Below, piece after piece: positions 1 through 5,553 of a stretch of DNA of 6,593 bases. The position numbers and the translations under genes are program-made. This stretch comes from Methylacidiphilum caldifontis (lineage in GTDB: Bacteria; Verrucomicrobiota; Verrucomicrobiia; Methylacidiphilales; CAMAQI01), in NCBI GenBank assembly GCA_945860255.1, contig CAMAQI010000132.1:1-6593 (forward strand), read 5' to 3'. Each line of letters opens with the position of its first letter. Position 1 is the first letter of the stretch. The notes under the pieces are model-generated. The model searched no databases. It worked only from the letters and a program-made list of their open reading frames with translations, and was not told the DNA's origin.

Positions 1-891
1 CTTCGGGGCCTGATCCGTAGGCAAAGTCGAGTTATACTTCTTTCCTGCCTTCGCTTCGATCGCCTTGAAAATCGGCAAAAAGAGATCTGATTCATAGTTC
101 GAGATCCGGGCGTTTTTGAAATCGGTGAAATTTTTCGTCCCTTGGATAATCCCAGCAACGCGCTCGAAACCCATCCCGGTATCGACATGACAGGCGGGAA
201 GTTTTGAGAAAGTTCCATCGGCATTGGCATTGAACTGAATGAAAACCAGATTCCAGATCTCCATACAAGCGGCATCCCCGACATTGACGAGCTTTCCGTC
301 GGTTTTTGCTTCAGGGGTGAGATCGATGTGCAGTTCCGAGCAAGGACCGCAAGGACCGGTATCTCCCATCATCCAGAAATTATCTTTCTTATTTCCGAAA
401 ACGATATGCACTTTTGGATCAAGCTCGGCTGCTTTAAAAATCGTTTCCCAGTAGTTGTAAGCCTCTTGATCGAAATCGGCCGGATCTCCGGGGCCCGGTT
501 TATAAACCGTGGCATAGACCCGATTCGCTGGAAATTTCCAACGGCCGACGATCAACTCCCAAGCCCATTCAATCGCCTCTTTTTTAAAGTAATTGCCGAA
601 GGACCAATTTCCGAGCATTTCAAAAAAGGTGTGGTGATAAGTATCGAAACCGACATCTTCGAGATCGTTATGTTTTCCGCCGGCGCGAATACATTTCTGA
701 GTATCGGCGGCGCGTGCCGTGGGATAAGGACAAGGGCTATTGCCTAAAAAAATCGGGACGAATTGATTCATTCCCGCATTGGTGAAGAGCAGATTCGGGG
801 AATCTGGCATGAGACTGGAGGAGGAAACAATTGAATGTTCCTTTTCTTTAAAAAAATCGAGATAACTTTGTCGAATTTGGGCCGATGTCAT
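1..891 (-). CDS. alaS: Alanyl-tRNA synthetase, N-terminal part (3' end beyond the window)
   Basis: AlaRS attaches alanine to tRNA-Ala in the cytoplasm using ATP. The minus strand reads openly from an ATG at 889-891 to base 1, giving 297 residues of a protein normally about 870-950 long, so only the class II catalytic region is present. Visible landmarks are the N-terminal IRQSYLDFF, LLFTNAGMNQF (34-44), RAGGKHNDLE (69-78) followed by HHTFFEMLGNWSFG (86-99; motif 2 region), DTGPCGPCSELHID (177-190) and HVDTGMGFERV (235-245; motif 3 region). The start is secure: an in-frame stop lies five codons upstream at 904-906, and known AlaRS proteins begin at this point. The form EDVGFDTYHH, and the long stretch between residues 140 and 175, differ from enterobacterial AlaRS and resemble PVC-group enzymes as I recall them. 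The tRNA-recognition, editing and C-Ala domains would lie to the left of the window. The gene is transcribed divergently from the toxin-antitoxin genes. Confidence 0.97.
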   Translation of the reverse strand, partial: MTSAQIRQSYLDFFKEKEHSIVSSSSLMPDSPNLLFTNAGMNQFVPIFLGNSPCPYPTARAADTQKCIRAGGKHNDLEDVGFDTYHHTFFEMLGNWSFGNYFKKEAIEWAWELIVGRWKFPANRVYATVYKPGPGDPADFDQEAYNYWETIFKAAELDPKVHIVFGNKKDNFWMMGDTGPCGPCSELHIDLTPEAKTDGKLVNVGDAACMEIWNLVFIQFNANADGTFSKLPACHVDTGMGFERVAGIIQGTKNFTDFKNARISNYESDLFLPIFKAIEAKAGKKYNSTLPTDQAPK

Positions 892-895
892 AAGA

Positions 896-918
896 GGGGG
901 ACGCTAGCAGCCTCCCCC
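896..918 (-). promoter_or_regulatory. GC-rich hairpin in the alaS 5' leader
   Basis: GGGGGA (896-901) pairs perfectly with TCCCCC (913-918) around an 11-nt loop, ending four bases before the alaS start codon. In the alaS mRNA the only strong purine tract (GGGGGAGG) sits in the 5' arm, about 19 nt from the AUG, so no free Shine-Dalgarno occurs at normal spacing. The stem could limit or position initiation. That role is inference; the pairing is seen directly. I could not identify a convincing alaS promoter upstream. Confidence 0.4.
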
Positions 919-960
919 CATCTGAAGCAATCCTATTACTTTAAAACATGAATACGAGCT

Positions 961-990
961 GAATAGCCTGTTAGCTAAATAGCCTCTGAA
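961..990 (+). repeat. Short repeat, copy A (left of the toxin-antitoxin module)
   Basis: The 19-mer TAGCTAAATAGCCTCTGAA at 972-990 recurs exactly, in inverted orientation, at 2006-2024. The left half, GAATAGCCTGTTAGCTA (961-977), recurs in direct orientation with a one-base deletion at 1825-1840. Copy A is therefore the longest of three related copies that surround the antitoxin and toxin genes. No coding potential or known insertion-sequence end is recognised. Confidence 0.6.
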
Positions 991-1066
991 TCGATGCAAT
1001 AATCTCTTTTTCATCAAGTTTTGTGTTAGGTGTTGGACAGATCCCAGTATATGAATATTGATCCAT

Positions 1067-1095
1067 TTGACTTCTCTACAGGAAACCAGTAAACT
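1067..1095 (+). promoter_or_regulatory. Possible sigma-70 promoter for the vapBC module
   Basis: TTGACT (1067-1072) and TAAACT (1090-1095) are separated by exactly 17 bp and lie just before the antitoxin ATG at 1104. Transcription starting 6-8 bases after the -10 box would give a leaderless or near-leaderless mRNA. This agrees with the lack of a well-placed Shine-Dalgarno; the AGGAAA at 1080-1085 is too far away. A small dyad CAGT-AA-ACTG (1087-1096) covers the -10 box and could be an operator for the antitoxin. Promoter and operator are both pattern-based guesses. Confidence 0.3.
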
Positions 1096-1103
1096 GTATT
1101 CCC

Positions 1104-1379
1104 ATGAAAGCCACCTTAGAAATCCCAAGCGATCTCTACCGCCAGGTCAAAGCCAAAAGCGCCATGCAAGGACGTCCCGTGCGCGAGGTCACCATGGAGC
1201 TTTACCAAAAATGGCTCACTTCTGAGGAGCCCTCTCCCAATACACTTAAAAAAACGGGTAAAACCACCTGGATCAAAGACTGGGTGGCAACGGGGAAAGC
1301 CTCCTGTCAAAATCTCCCCAAAGGAGCCTCCGCACGAGAACTCTTAAACCAAGAACGGCGTCGACTTGTCTCCTCATAA
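1104..1379 (+). CDS. vapB: VapB-type antitoxin
   Basis: This 91-residue protein is the probable antitoxin of the PIN toxin encoded immediately downstream. The N-terminus MKATLEIPSDLYRQVKAKS has the beta-strand-then-helix pattern of ribbon-helix-helix antitoxins (about residues 1-38), expected to dimerise, bind the operator and repress the operon. A polar, probably flexible linker follows (40-70). The C-terminal segment GASARELLNQERRR (74-87) resembles the tails with which VapB proteins block the VapC active site, with Arg side chains that could reach the acidic pocket. The ATG at 1104 is the only sensible start. No good Shine-Dalgarno is present, which fits a leaderless transcript. The stop is 3 bp before the toxin ATG, implying coupled translation. 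Family assignment is firm from context; the exact VapB subfamily is not known. Confidence 0.85.
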   Translation: MKATLEIPSDLYRQVKAKSAMQGRPVREVTMELYQKWLTSEEPSPNTLKKTGKTTWIKDWVATGKASCQNLPKGASARELLNQERRRLVSS

Positions 1380-1382
1380 CTT

Positions 1383-1811
1383 ATGTTCACCATCGATGCC
1401 AGCGTCTGGATAGCCGCATTTCAACCCCAAGACCTCCATCATGCCCCCAGCGCTCGCTGGCTCGAAGCGATTCTCGAAAAGGAAGCCACGGTTCATAGTC
1501 CTGTCATCGTGATCTTGGAAACGGCCTGCGCCATTGCACGACTCACCCGCAATGCAACAAGAGGAAGAGAGGCCGCCAAAAAACTGGAGACTTTTCCAAA
1601 CCTACGTCTGGAGGCACTCTCCAACACCCTGCTACAAGAAAGCATGAAACAGGGAACCTCAAAAATGTTAAGAAGTGCCGACGCCCTTTACGCAGCCACT
1701 GCGTATCGAACTCAAAGCAAGTTGATCTCTTGGGATAACGAGCACATTCAACGCGCCAATGCCCAGACCCCTTCTGATTCCCTCAAACAACTGGCTCGAA
1801 ACCTATACTGA
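1383..1811 (+). CDS. vapC: VapC-type PIN-domain toxin (ribonuclease)
   Basis: This 142-residue protein is a PIN-domain endoribonuclease, the toxin of a type II toxin-antitoxin pair. Known VapC proteins are Mg-dependent and cut specific RNAs such as initiator tRNA, other tRNAs or 23S rRNA; the target here cannot be predicted. The four conserved acidic residues are all present: Asp5 in FTIDASVWIAAF, Glu46 in ILETACAIAR, Asp100 in SADALYAATA and Asp118 in LISWDNE. The toxin therefore looks catalytically intact and full length. It has no Shine-Dalgarno and starts 3 bp after the antitoxin stop, so translation probably depends on the upstream gene. The pair uses many C-ending codons (CTC, CCC, GCC), unlike the GAT/CGG/GAG-rich cluster downstream. 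With the flanking repeats, this is consistent with acquisition by transfer, though not proof of it. Confidence 0.93.
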   Translation: MFTIDASVWIAAFQPQDLHHAPSARWLEAILEKEATVHSPVIVILETACAIARLTRNATRGREAAKKLETFPNLRLEALSNTLLQESMKQGTSKMLRSADALYAATAYRTQSKLISWDNEHIQRANAQTPSDSLKQLARNLY

Positions 1812-1824
1812 CCCCAGCATTACC

Positions 1825-1840
1825 GAATAGCCTTTAGCTA
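1825..1840 (+). repeat. Short repeat, copy B (just after vapC)
   Basis: GAATAGCCTTTAGCTA matches the left half of copy A (961-977) in direct orientation with a single-base deletion. It starts 14 bp after the toxin stop. Copies A and B thus bracket the antitoxin-toxin pair as near-perfect 16-17 bp direct repeats. Confidence 0.5.
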
Positions 1841-1871
1841 GCAGGCACTCGCTATGAAAAAGAGAATTTTC

Positions 1872-1908
1872 AGGATAAAGACCAATGAAATTTTTATGAA
1901 TTTATCCT
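1872..1908. repeat. 8-bp inverted repeat
   Basis: AGGATAAA (1872-1879) and TTTATCCT (1901-1908) are exact reverse complements separated by 21 nt. No T-run follows on either strand, so it is not a standard intrinsic terminator. Confidence 0.4.
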
Positions 1909-1921
1909 CCCCATCCTCCCT
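1904..1921. repeat. Tandem 9-bp duplication
   Basis: ATCCTCCCC (1904-1912) is followed directly by ATCCTCCCT (1913-1921), a tandem pair with one mismatch. It overlaps the right arm of the inverted repeat at 1872-1908. It is probably a slippage product. Confidence 0.5.
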
Positions 1922-1983
1922 ATCGATGCAAAAAAACTGCCTTTGAATTTCAGGAACCTATCAGTTTATTAGACCATCAGCCG

Positions 1984-1999
1984 TAATCGCTTAATCGCT
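1984..1999. repeat. Tandem 8-bp duplication
   Basis: TAATCGCT occurs twice back to back (1984-1991 and 1992-1999), immediately left of repeat copy C. No function is evident. Confidence 0.5.
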
Positions 2000-2005
2000 G
2001 GGAAT

Positions 2006-2027
2006 TTCAGAGGCTATTTAGCTATTC
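2006..2027 (-). repeat. Short repeat, copy C (inverted, 8-bp deleted version of copy A)
   Basis: Read on the minus strand, this is copy A (961-990) with the 8 bases between its two internal TAG triplets removed: GAATAG joined directly to CTAAATAGCCTCTGAA. The other 22 bases match without a mismatch. Copies A and C form an inverted pair about 1 kb apart enclosing vapBC. Confidence 0.6.
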
Positions 2028-2087
2028 CGCCTCCTGTCACAGAACATCACTCAGAAATGGAATAAGTTTGTATCGCACCGAAAAACT

Positions 2088-2137
2088 GGGACAAAAGAGA
2101 TCATCCAATGCCCCCCTATCATGATGCTCTTAGTCCC
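2088..2137 (+). promoter_or_regulatory. Imperfect 15-bp hairpin in the leader of the J-like/miaA/hflX cluster
   Basis: GGGACAAAAGAGATCAT (2088-2104) pairs with ATGATGCTCTTAGTCCC (2121-2137) around a 16-nt loop rich in C. Pairing runs as 5, 2, 3 and 5 bp blocks with one A-A mismatch (2093/2132) and single-base bulges at 2096 and 2126. It ends 28 bp before the GTG of the J-like gene. No T-run follows, so it is not a typical intrinsic terminator. It may be a structured 5' leader or a small inverted-repeat remnant. Confidence 0.45.
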
Positions 2138-2155
2138 ATAAAGAGATTGGCAAGT

Positions 2156-2161
2156 AGAGGT
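2156..2161 (+). promoter_or_regulatory. Ribosome binding site deciding the GTG start at 2166
   Basis: AGAGGT lies 4 nt before a GTG at 2166-2168 and is the best Shine-Dalgarno near the 5' end of this reading frame. The alternatives are weaker: the TTG at 2181 has its purine tract directly abutting it, and the ATG at 2244 has only a poorly spaced CAGGA. Confidence 0.5.
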
Positions 2162-2165
2162 CAAG

Positions 2166-3278
2166 GTGGGTAGAAGGGAGTTGAATTTTACGCCATTGAA
2201 AAAGAAGCAGGTCAAAAAGCGGCAGAATCTATCGATCTCAGGAATGGGAACAACGGTTCTCCGTACTTTAGTGTTGAGCGATGGGTCGGCACTTCGTGAG
2301 CGAACGCTTTTAGCGATTGCCGAAATTCGCGAGAAAATCGCAAAGAGTGAGGAGGAGATCGATCTCCATGTTTCGAAGAGCGAACCGGAATTTCGGGCTT
2401 GGCTGCACCAAGAGTTTAAAGAGTTAATGGCAAAATCTCATGAGCTACTCGAGAAAATAGCGGAGAAGCAATCGATTTTTGCTCAGGTCGACGAGTTAAT
2501 TTATCAGCATCGTCTTCATCCCGGAGAGGCCTATGAGCTGGTCACGAATCCAGAGGCGATGGCCGCATTTCAAAAACGACGGGAGAAACTGGCAGAAAAA
2601 AAGAGGGAATCGGATCGCTTCCGTGACGATGACGCATTTTGGGATGAGGTGGAGGGAGAGGGGGATTTCGATGAATTCATGGAGGGGATGTCGAAAGAGT
2701 TCGAGAAGATGTTTGGATTTAAATCCACTTTTGGGAAAGAAAGAGATCATGAGGCGGCCTCGCATTCTCGCAGTTCTCGAACGGATGATTTGGCAGTGAA
2801 GCGGGCCTATCGTGAGATCGTCAAACAACTGCATCCCGATCGGGCGACGCAATGGAGTGCCAGCGAAAAGGCGCTCTGGAATCAAGCGCAACAGGCCTAT
2901 CATCACGGCGATCTTGATGGACTTCGGGAGGTACTCCAAAGCTTAGGATCAGGAGCCGTGGCGACGGCTCAAGAGGATAGAGTCGGGGATTTGATCGCCC
3001 GGTTGCAAAAACTCAAAGGGGATTTGTGGGAGAGACAGAAAACGCTCGCCCAACATCAACGGACTCCGGCATGGCGTTTTTCCTTCAAGAACTTGAAAGG
3101 GCTCTTAAAAATTCGGAAAAGAACTGAAATGGAGCTTCGTTCGGACTATCGGGAGCTTCAGTATCAGATGATCGATATTCAAGAGGATTGGAAATCTCTT
3201 TTAGCGGAGCATCATCGCTGGAAGAAGCACTCCGGCGGAAAAAAACAAAAGCAGATCGGATCAAAAAGAAAACCGTAG
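2166..3278 (+). CDS. J-domain-like protein with coiled coils (DnaJ-type HPD motif)
   Basis: This 370-residue protein is probably cytoplasmic, with no signal peptide or membrane segment. The order is a basic N-terminus (1-20), a charged, likely coiled-coil helical region (about 41-110), an acidic Phe/Asp/Glu-rich stretch (about 151-182), then LAVKRAYREIVKQLHPD (209-225), which is helix II of a J domain ending in the HPD triad His223-Pro224-Asp225. The following helix, ALWNQAQQAYHHGDLDGL (236-253), corresponds to helix III. The usual helix I (YxxLGV type) is not recognisable; the preceding residues are SRSSRTDD. Another helical region (270-350) and a very basic tail (351-370) follow. HPD motifs stimulate Hsp70 (DnaK) ATPase, so a DnaK co-chaperone role is likely, but the client is unknown. 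The gene ends 2 bp before miaA, suggesting one operon. The GTG start rests on the AGAGGT site; the ATG at 2244 would give 344 residues. Confidence 0.8.
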   Translation: MGRRELNFTPLKKKQVKKRQNLSISGMGTTVLRTLVLSDGSALRERTLLAIAEIREKIAKSEEEIDLHVSKSEPEFRAWLHQEFKELMAKSHELLEKIAEKQSIFAQVDELIYQHRLHPGEAYELVTNPEAMAAFQKRREKLAEKKRESDRFRDDDAFWDEVEGEGDFDEFMEGMSKEFEKMFGFKSTFGKERDHEAASHSRSSRTDDLAVKRAYREIVKQLHPDRATQWSASEKALWNQAQQAYHHGDLDGLREVLQSLGSGAVATAQEDRVGDLIARLQKLKGDLWERQKTLAQHQRTPAWRFSFKNLKGLLKIRKRTEMELRSDYRELQYQMIDIQEDWKSLLAEHHRWKKHSGGKKQKQIGSKRKP

Positions 3279-3280
3279 CA

Positions 3281-4240
3281 ATGGCCGCCGCAATTTTATT
3301 TATTTTAGGGCCGACCGCCTCGGGAAAAAGTGAGGTCGCCCACCAGCTCGCCAGTGAATGCGGAGCGACTATTTTTTGCATGGATTCGATGCAGGTCTAT
3401 CGAGGCTTGGAAATCGGCGTCGGAAAGCCGACGTTAAAGGAAAAGCAGGAGGTCTCTTATCACGGTTTGGATCTAGTGAACCTCGATCACCCGTTCGATG
3501 TCGCTGCTTATTTGCAGGAGGCAAAGCGATTTTTAGAGCAGCGGCAGCAATCGGAACAACCGACGATCATCGTGGGAGGAACAGGGCTTTATTACCGTGC
3601 GTTGACCCAAGGCTTGAGCCCAATTCCCGAGATCGCTCCCGAGATTCGAGTCGATCTTGAGAGGCTTTCCCTGGCGGAGATGCAAAGGGAGCTCGAGCGG
3701 GAGGATCCGGAGACATGGAGTCGAATCGACAGTCAAAATCCCCGACGATTGATCCGTGCCTTGGAGGTCAAGCGGGGAACAGGAATTCGGCTATCGGAAT
3801 GGCAGCGACGGCATGAGGCTCCGCTGATTCCAGAGTTTTTCGCTTTTTTTCTTCATCGCGAGGCGTTGAGGCAGCGGATTGACCGGAGAGCCGTTCAAAT
3901 GATCTCTCAAGGCTGGAGAGAAGAGGTGGTGGAACTAGTGAAGGAGTGGGGAGAGGAGAGGGTCAGAGGCCTGGCTGCAATTGGTTACAATCATTTGACA
4001 GAGGTTTTCAAAGGAACCATGACGGAAGAGTTGGCTCTGGAACGGATTCAACAGGAGACTTGGCAATATGCACGTCGGCAGTTGACATGGTTTCGGAAGG
4101 AATCTAAGTATATTCCATTGAATTTGAGCGTTGATACCTCCTCTGCAGTTGTGATTGAGTCGATTCGTCGTACCGAAGGACTTCCTCTTTGCTTTTTTCA
4201 GAACCGCTTTTCAGCAGCTCCAAGGCCTTCATGCTCTTAG
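3281..4240 (+). CDS. miaA: tRNA dimethylallyltransferase MiaA
   Basis: MiaA transfers a dimethylallyl group from DMAPP to N6 of adenosine 37 in tRNAs that read codons beginning with U, the first step towards ms2i6A. At 319 residues it matches the usual size (E. coli about 316). Motifs in order are the P-loop GPTASGKS (10-17), MDSMQVYRGLEIGVGKPT (34-51, including the catalytic-region Asp35), IIVGGTGLYYRAL (96-108), NPRRLIRALEV (153-163), LAAIGYNHLTEVF (231-243) and YARRQLTWFRK (263-273). The ATG at 3281 is chosen because the P-loop then sits at residue 10 as in the family. The TTG at 3188 would add 31 charged residues inside the upstream gene. The start is 2 bp after the J-like stop with little Shine-Dalgarno signal, so translational coupling is likely. 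The last 10 bp overlap hflX. No key residue is missing. Confidence 0.97.
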   Translation: MAAAILFILGPTASGKSEVAHQLASECGATIFCMDSMQVYRGLEIGVGKPTLKEKQEVSYHGLDLVNLDHPFDVAAYLQEAKRFLEQRQQSEQPTIIVGGTGLYYRALTQGLSPIPEIAPEIRVDLERLSLAEMQRELEREDPETWSRIDSQNPRRLIRALEVKRGTGIRLSEWQRRHEAPLIPEFFAFFLHREALRQRIDRRAVQMISQGWREEVVELVKEWGEERVRGLAAIGYNHLTEVFKGTMTEELALERIQQETWQYARRQLTWFRKESKYIPLNLSVDTSSAVVIESIRRTEGLPLCFFQNRFSAAPRPSCS

Positions 4241-5517
4241 AAAAAGCGATCCCGGTTTCCCAAGAAAGAGCGATGCTGGTCGGCGTCGAATGTCCTGGAG
4301 AAAGTCGTTGGGATTTGACCGACTCGCTCCGTGAATTGGCACAACTTGTGAAAAGTGCGGGCGGGACGGTTTTCCATCAAGCGATTCAAAAACTTCCTGC
4401 ACCAACGGCCCCTTTTTATATTGGAAAGGGAAAAGCGGAGGAGCTCGCAAAGATCACGAAAGAGCTCGAGCTGGGAACGGTCGTTTTTGATGATGAGCTT
4501 ACTCCCGCCCAAGGCCGAAATCTGGAGAGGATGTTTGGCTGTAAAGTGCTCGATCGGACTCAGTTGATCCTCGATATTTTTGCCCAACGGGCCAAGACCC
4601 GTGAGGGAAAGCTGCAAATCGAACTCGCCCAATTGAAATATCTACTTCCTCGCCTGACGCGGATGTGGACCCACTTATCCCGTCAATCGGGTGGAATCGG
4701 GACACGCGGCCCAGGAGAGACGCAGCTTGAGGTCGATCGTCGGCGGGTTCAGGAAAAGATCACGAAATTGTTAAAAGAGTTGGTGGAGGTTCGGCGTCAT
4801 CGAGGGATTCAACGCGAGGGACGTCAGCGGCATGAATGGCCGATGATCGCGCTCGTCGGCTATACGAATGCAGGGAAATCGACTCTTTTGAATAGTCTTA
4901 CAAAATCGGAGGTCTTTGCTGCCGATCAACTCTTTGCGACCTTGGATCCGACGACCCGTAAAACGACCTTACCGAACAAACAATCGCTTCTTCTCTCGGA
5001 TACCGTCGGATTTTTACAAAAACTTCCGACGCATCTCGTGGAGTCCTTTAAAGCGACCTTGGAGGAGGTTAAAGAGGCCGATATTTTATTGCACGTCGTC
5101 GATTTAAGTCACCCGCTTTTTGAAAATCAGATGAAGGCGGTTCACGATGTCTTAGGGCAGTTGGAATGTTCTGGGAAAGAGATGATCACGGTTTTTAATA
5201 AAATCGATGCGGTGGAGAATCCGGGATTGGTTGAGCGTTGTTTAATTCAATATCCTCAATCGGTCGCGATTTCAGCGGCGACGGGAGTGGGAATGGATCA
5301 ACTTTTTCAAGAGATTGTCTCTCGATTGCGGGCAAGACGACAAGAAGTGAGTTTTAGAATTCCTCAAGAGGAGGCCTCGCTGATATCGGAAATTTATCGT
5401 GGTGGACAGGTGTTAGAAACGACCTATCGGGGAAATTACATTCACATTAAATCGATCGTTTCGGAGAAAGTCGCCGGCCGGCTTAAAGAATATATTAAGG
5501 CGGCGGCCAAGAAATAA
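4231..5517 (+). CDS. hflX: Ribosome-associated GTPase HflX
   Basis: HflX is a GTP-binding protein that binds the 50S subunit and, in studied bacteria, splits stalled or stressed 70S ribosomes. It has 428 residues, against 426 in E. coli. The N-terminal domain carries FDDELTPAQGRNLE, DRTQLILDIFAQRA and the family signature SGGIGTRGPGETQLEVDRR (from residue 153). The G domain shows G1 GYTNAGKST (210-218), G3 DTVGF (257-261), G4 NKID (323-326) and G5 SAA (348-350). A short C-terminal domain ends in a Lys-rich tail. The ATG at 4231 has AAGG 5 nt upstream and overlaps the end of miaA by 10 bp in another frame, typical of coupled genes. An internal ATG at 4273 (MLVGVECPG) is a less likely alternative. 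The miaA-hflX order is widely conserved, but the hfq gene that lies between them in many Proteobacteria is absent here. Confidence 0.97.
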   Translation: MLLEKAIPVSQERAMLVGVECPGESRWDLTDSLRELAQLVKSAGGTVFHQAIQKLPAPTAPFYIGKGKAEELAKITKELELGTVVFDDELTPAQGRNLERMFGCKVLDRTQLILDIFAQRAKTREGKLQIELAQLKYLLPRLTRMWTHLSRQSGGIGTRGPGETQLEVDRRRVQEKITKLLKELVEVRRHRGIQREGRQRHEWPMIALVGYTNAGKSTLLNSLTKSEVFAADQLFATLDPTTRKTTLPNKQSLLLSDTVGFLQKLPTHLVESFKATLEEVKEADILLHVVDLSHPLFENQMKAVHDVLGQLECSGKEMITVFNKIDAVENPGLVERCLIQYPQSVAISAATGVGMDQLFQEIVSRLRARRQEVSFRIPQEEASLISEIYRGGQVLETTYRGNYIHIKSIVSEKVAGRLKEYIKAAAKK

Positions 5518-5553
5518 TTTACCTTTGTCGATAAGGGAGCACTCTTTTCGCTA

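Larger units (their letters stand above)
1812..2165. other. Gene-free, repeat-rich intergenic region
   Basis: I find no protein or RNA gene that I can support here. It holds repeat copies B and C, an 8-bp inverted repeat (1872-1908), two short tandem duplications (1904-1921, 1984-1999), three occurrences of GAATTT(T)CAG (starting 1864, 1945, 2002) and a long imperfect hairpin (2088-2137). No T-rich terminator follows vapC, and no clear promoter for the downstream cluster could be picked out. Confidence 0.6.

Noticed and set aside
239..747. Open frames on the plus strand across the alaS region (71 and 139 codons)
   Set aside because: They run antisense to a clear AlaRS reading frame with intact motifs, have no family resemblance and are explained as shadow frames.
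892..1103. T-box or other tRNA-sensing leader upstream of alaS
   Set aside because: No T-box sequence, specifier loop or terminator/antiterminator pair is visible; only a short GC-rich hairpin is present.
904..1128. Minus-strand 74-codon frame between alaS and vapB
   Set aside because: It overlaps the repeat and the vapB start, its composition is not protein-like, and it resembles no known family.
1830..1846. GCCT/AGGC hairpin after vapC as a terminator
   Set aside because: The stem is only 4 bp with a 9-nt loop and is not followed by a T-run.
2496..2939. Minus-strand 147-codon frame inside the J-like gene
   Set aside because: It is fully antisense to a coding frame with recognisable J-domain helices and shows no motif of its own.
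3188..3280. TTG start extending MiaA by 31 residues
   Set aside because: The extension is highly charged, lies inside the upstream gene and precedes the normal MiaA N-terminus. The ATG at 3281 puts the P-loop at the family position.
4189..4230. TTG start extending HflX by 14 residues
   Set aside because: The ATG at 4231 has a closer Shine-Dalgarno and gives the usual HflX length.
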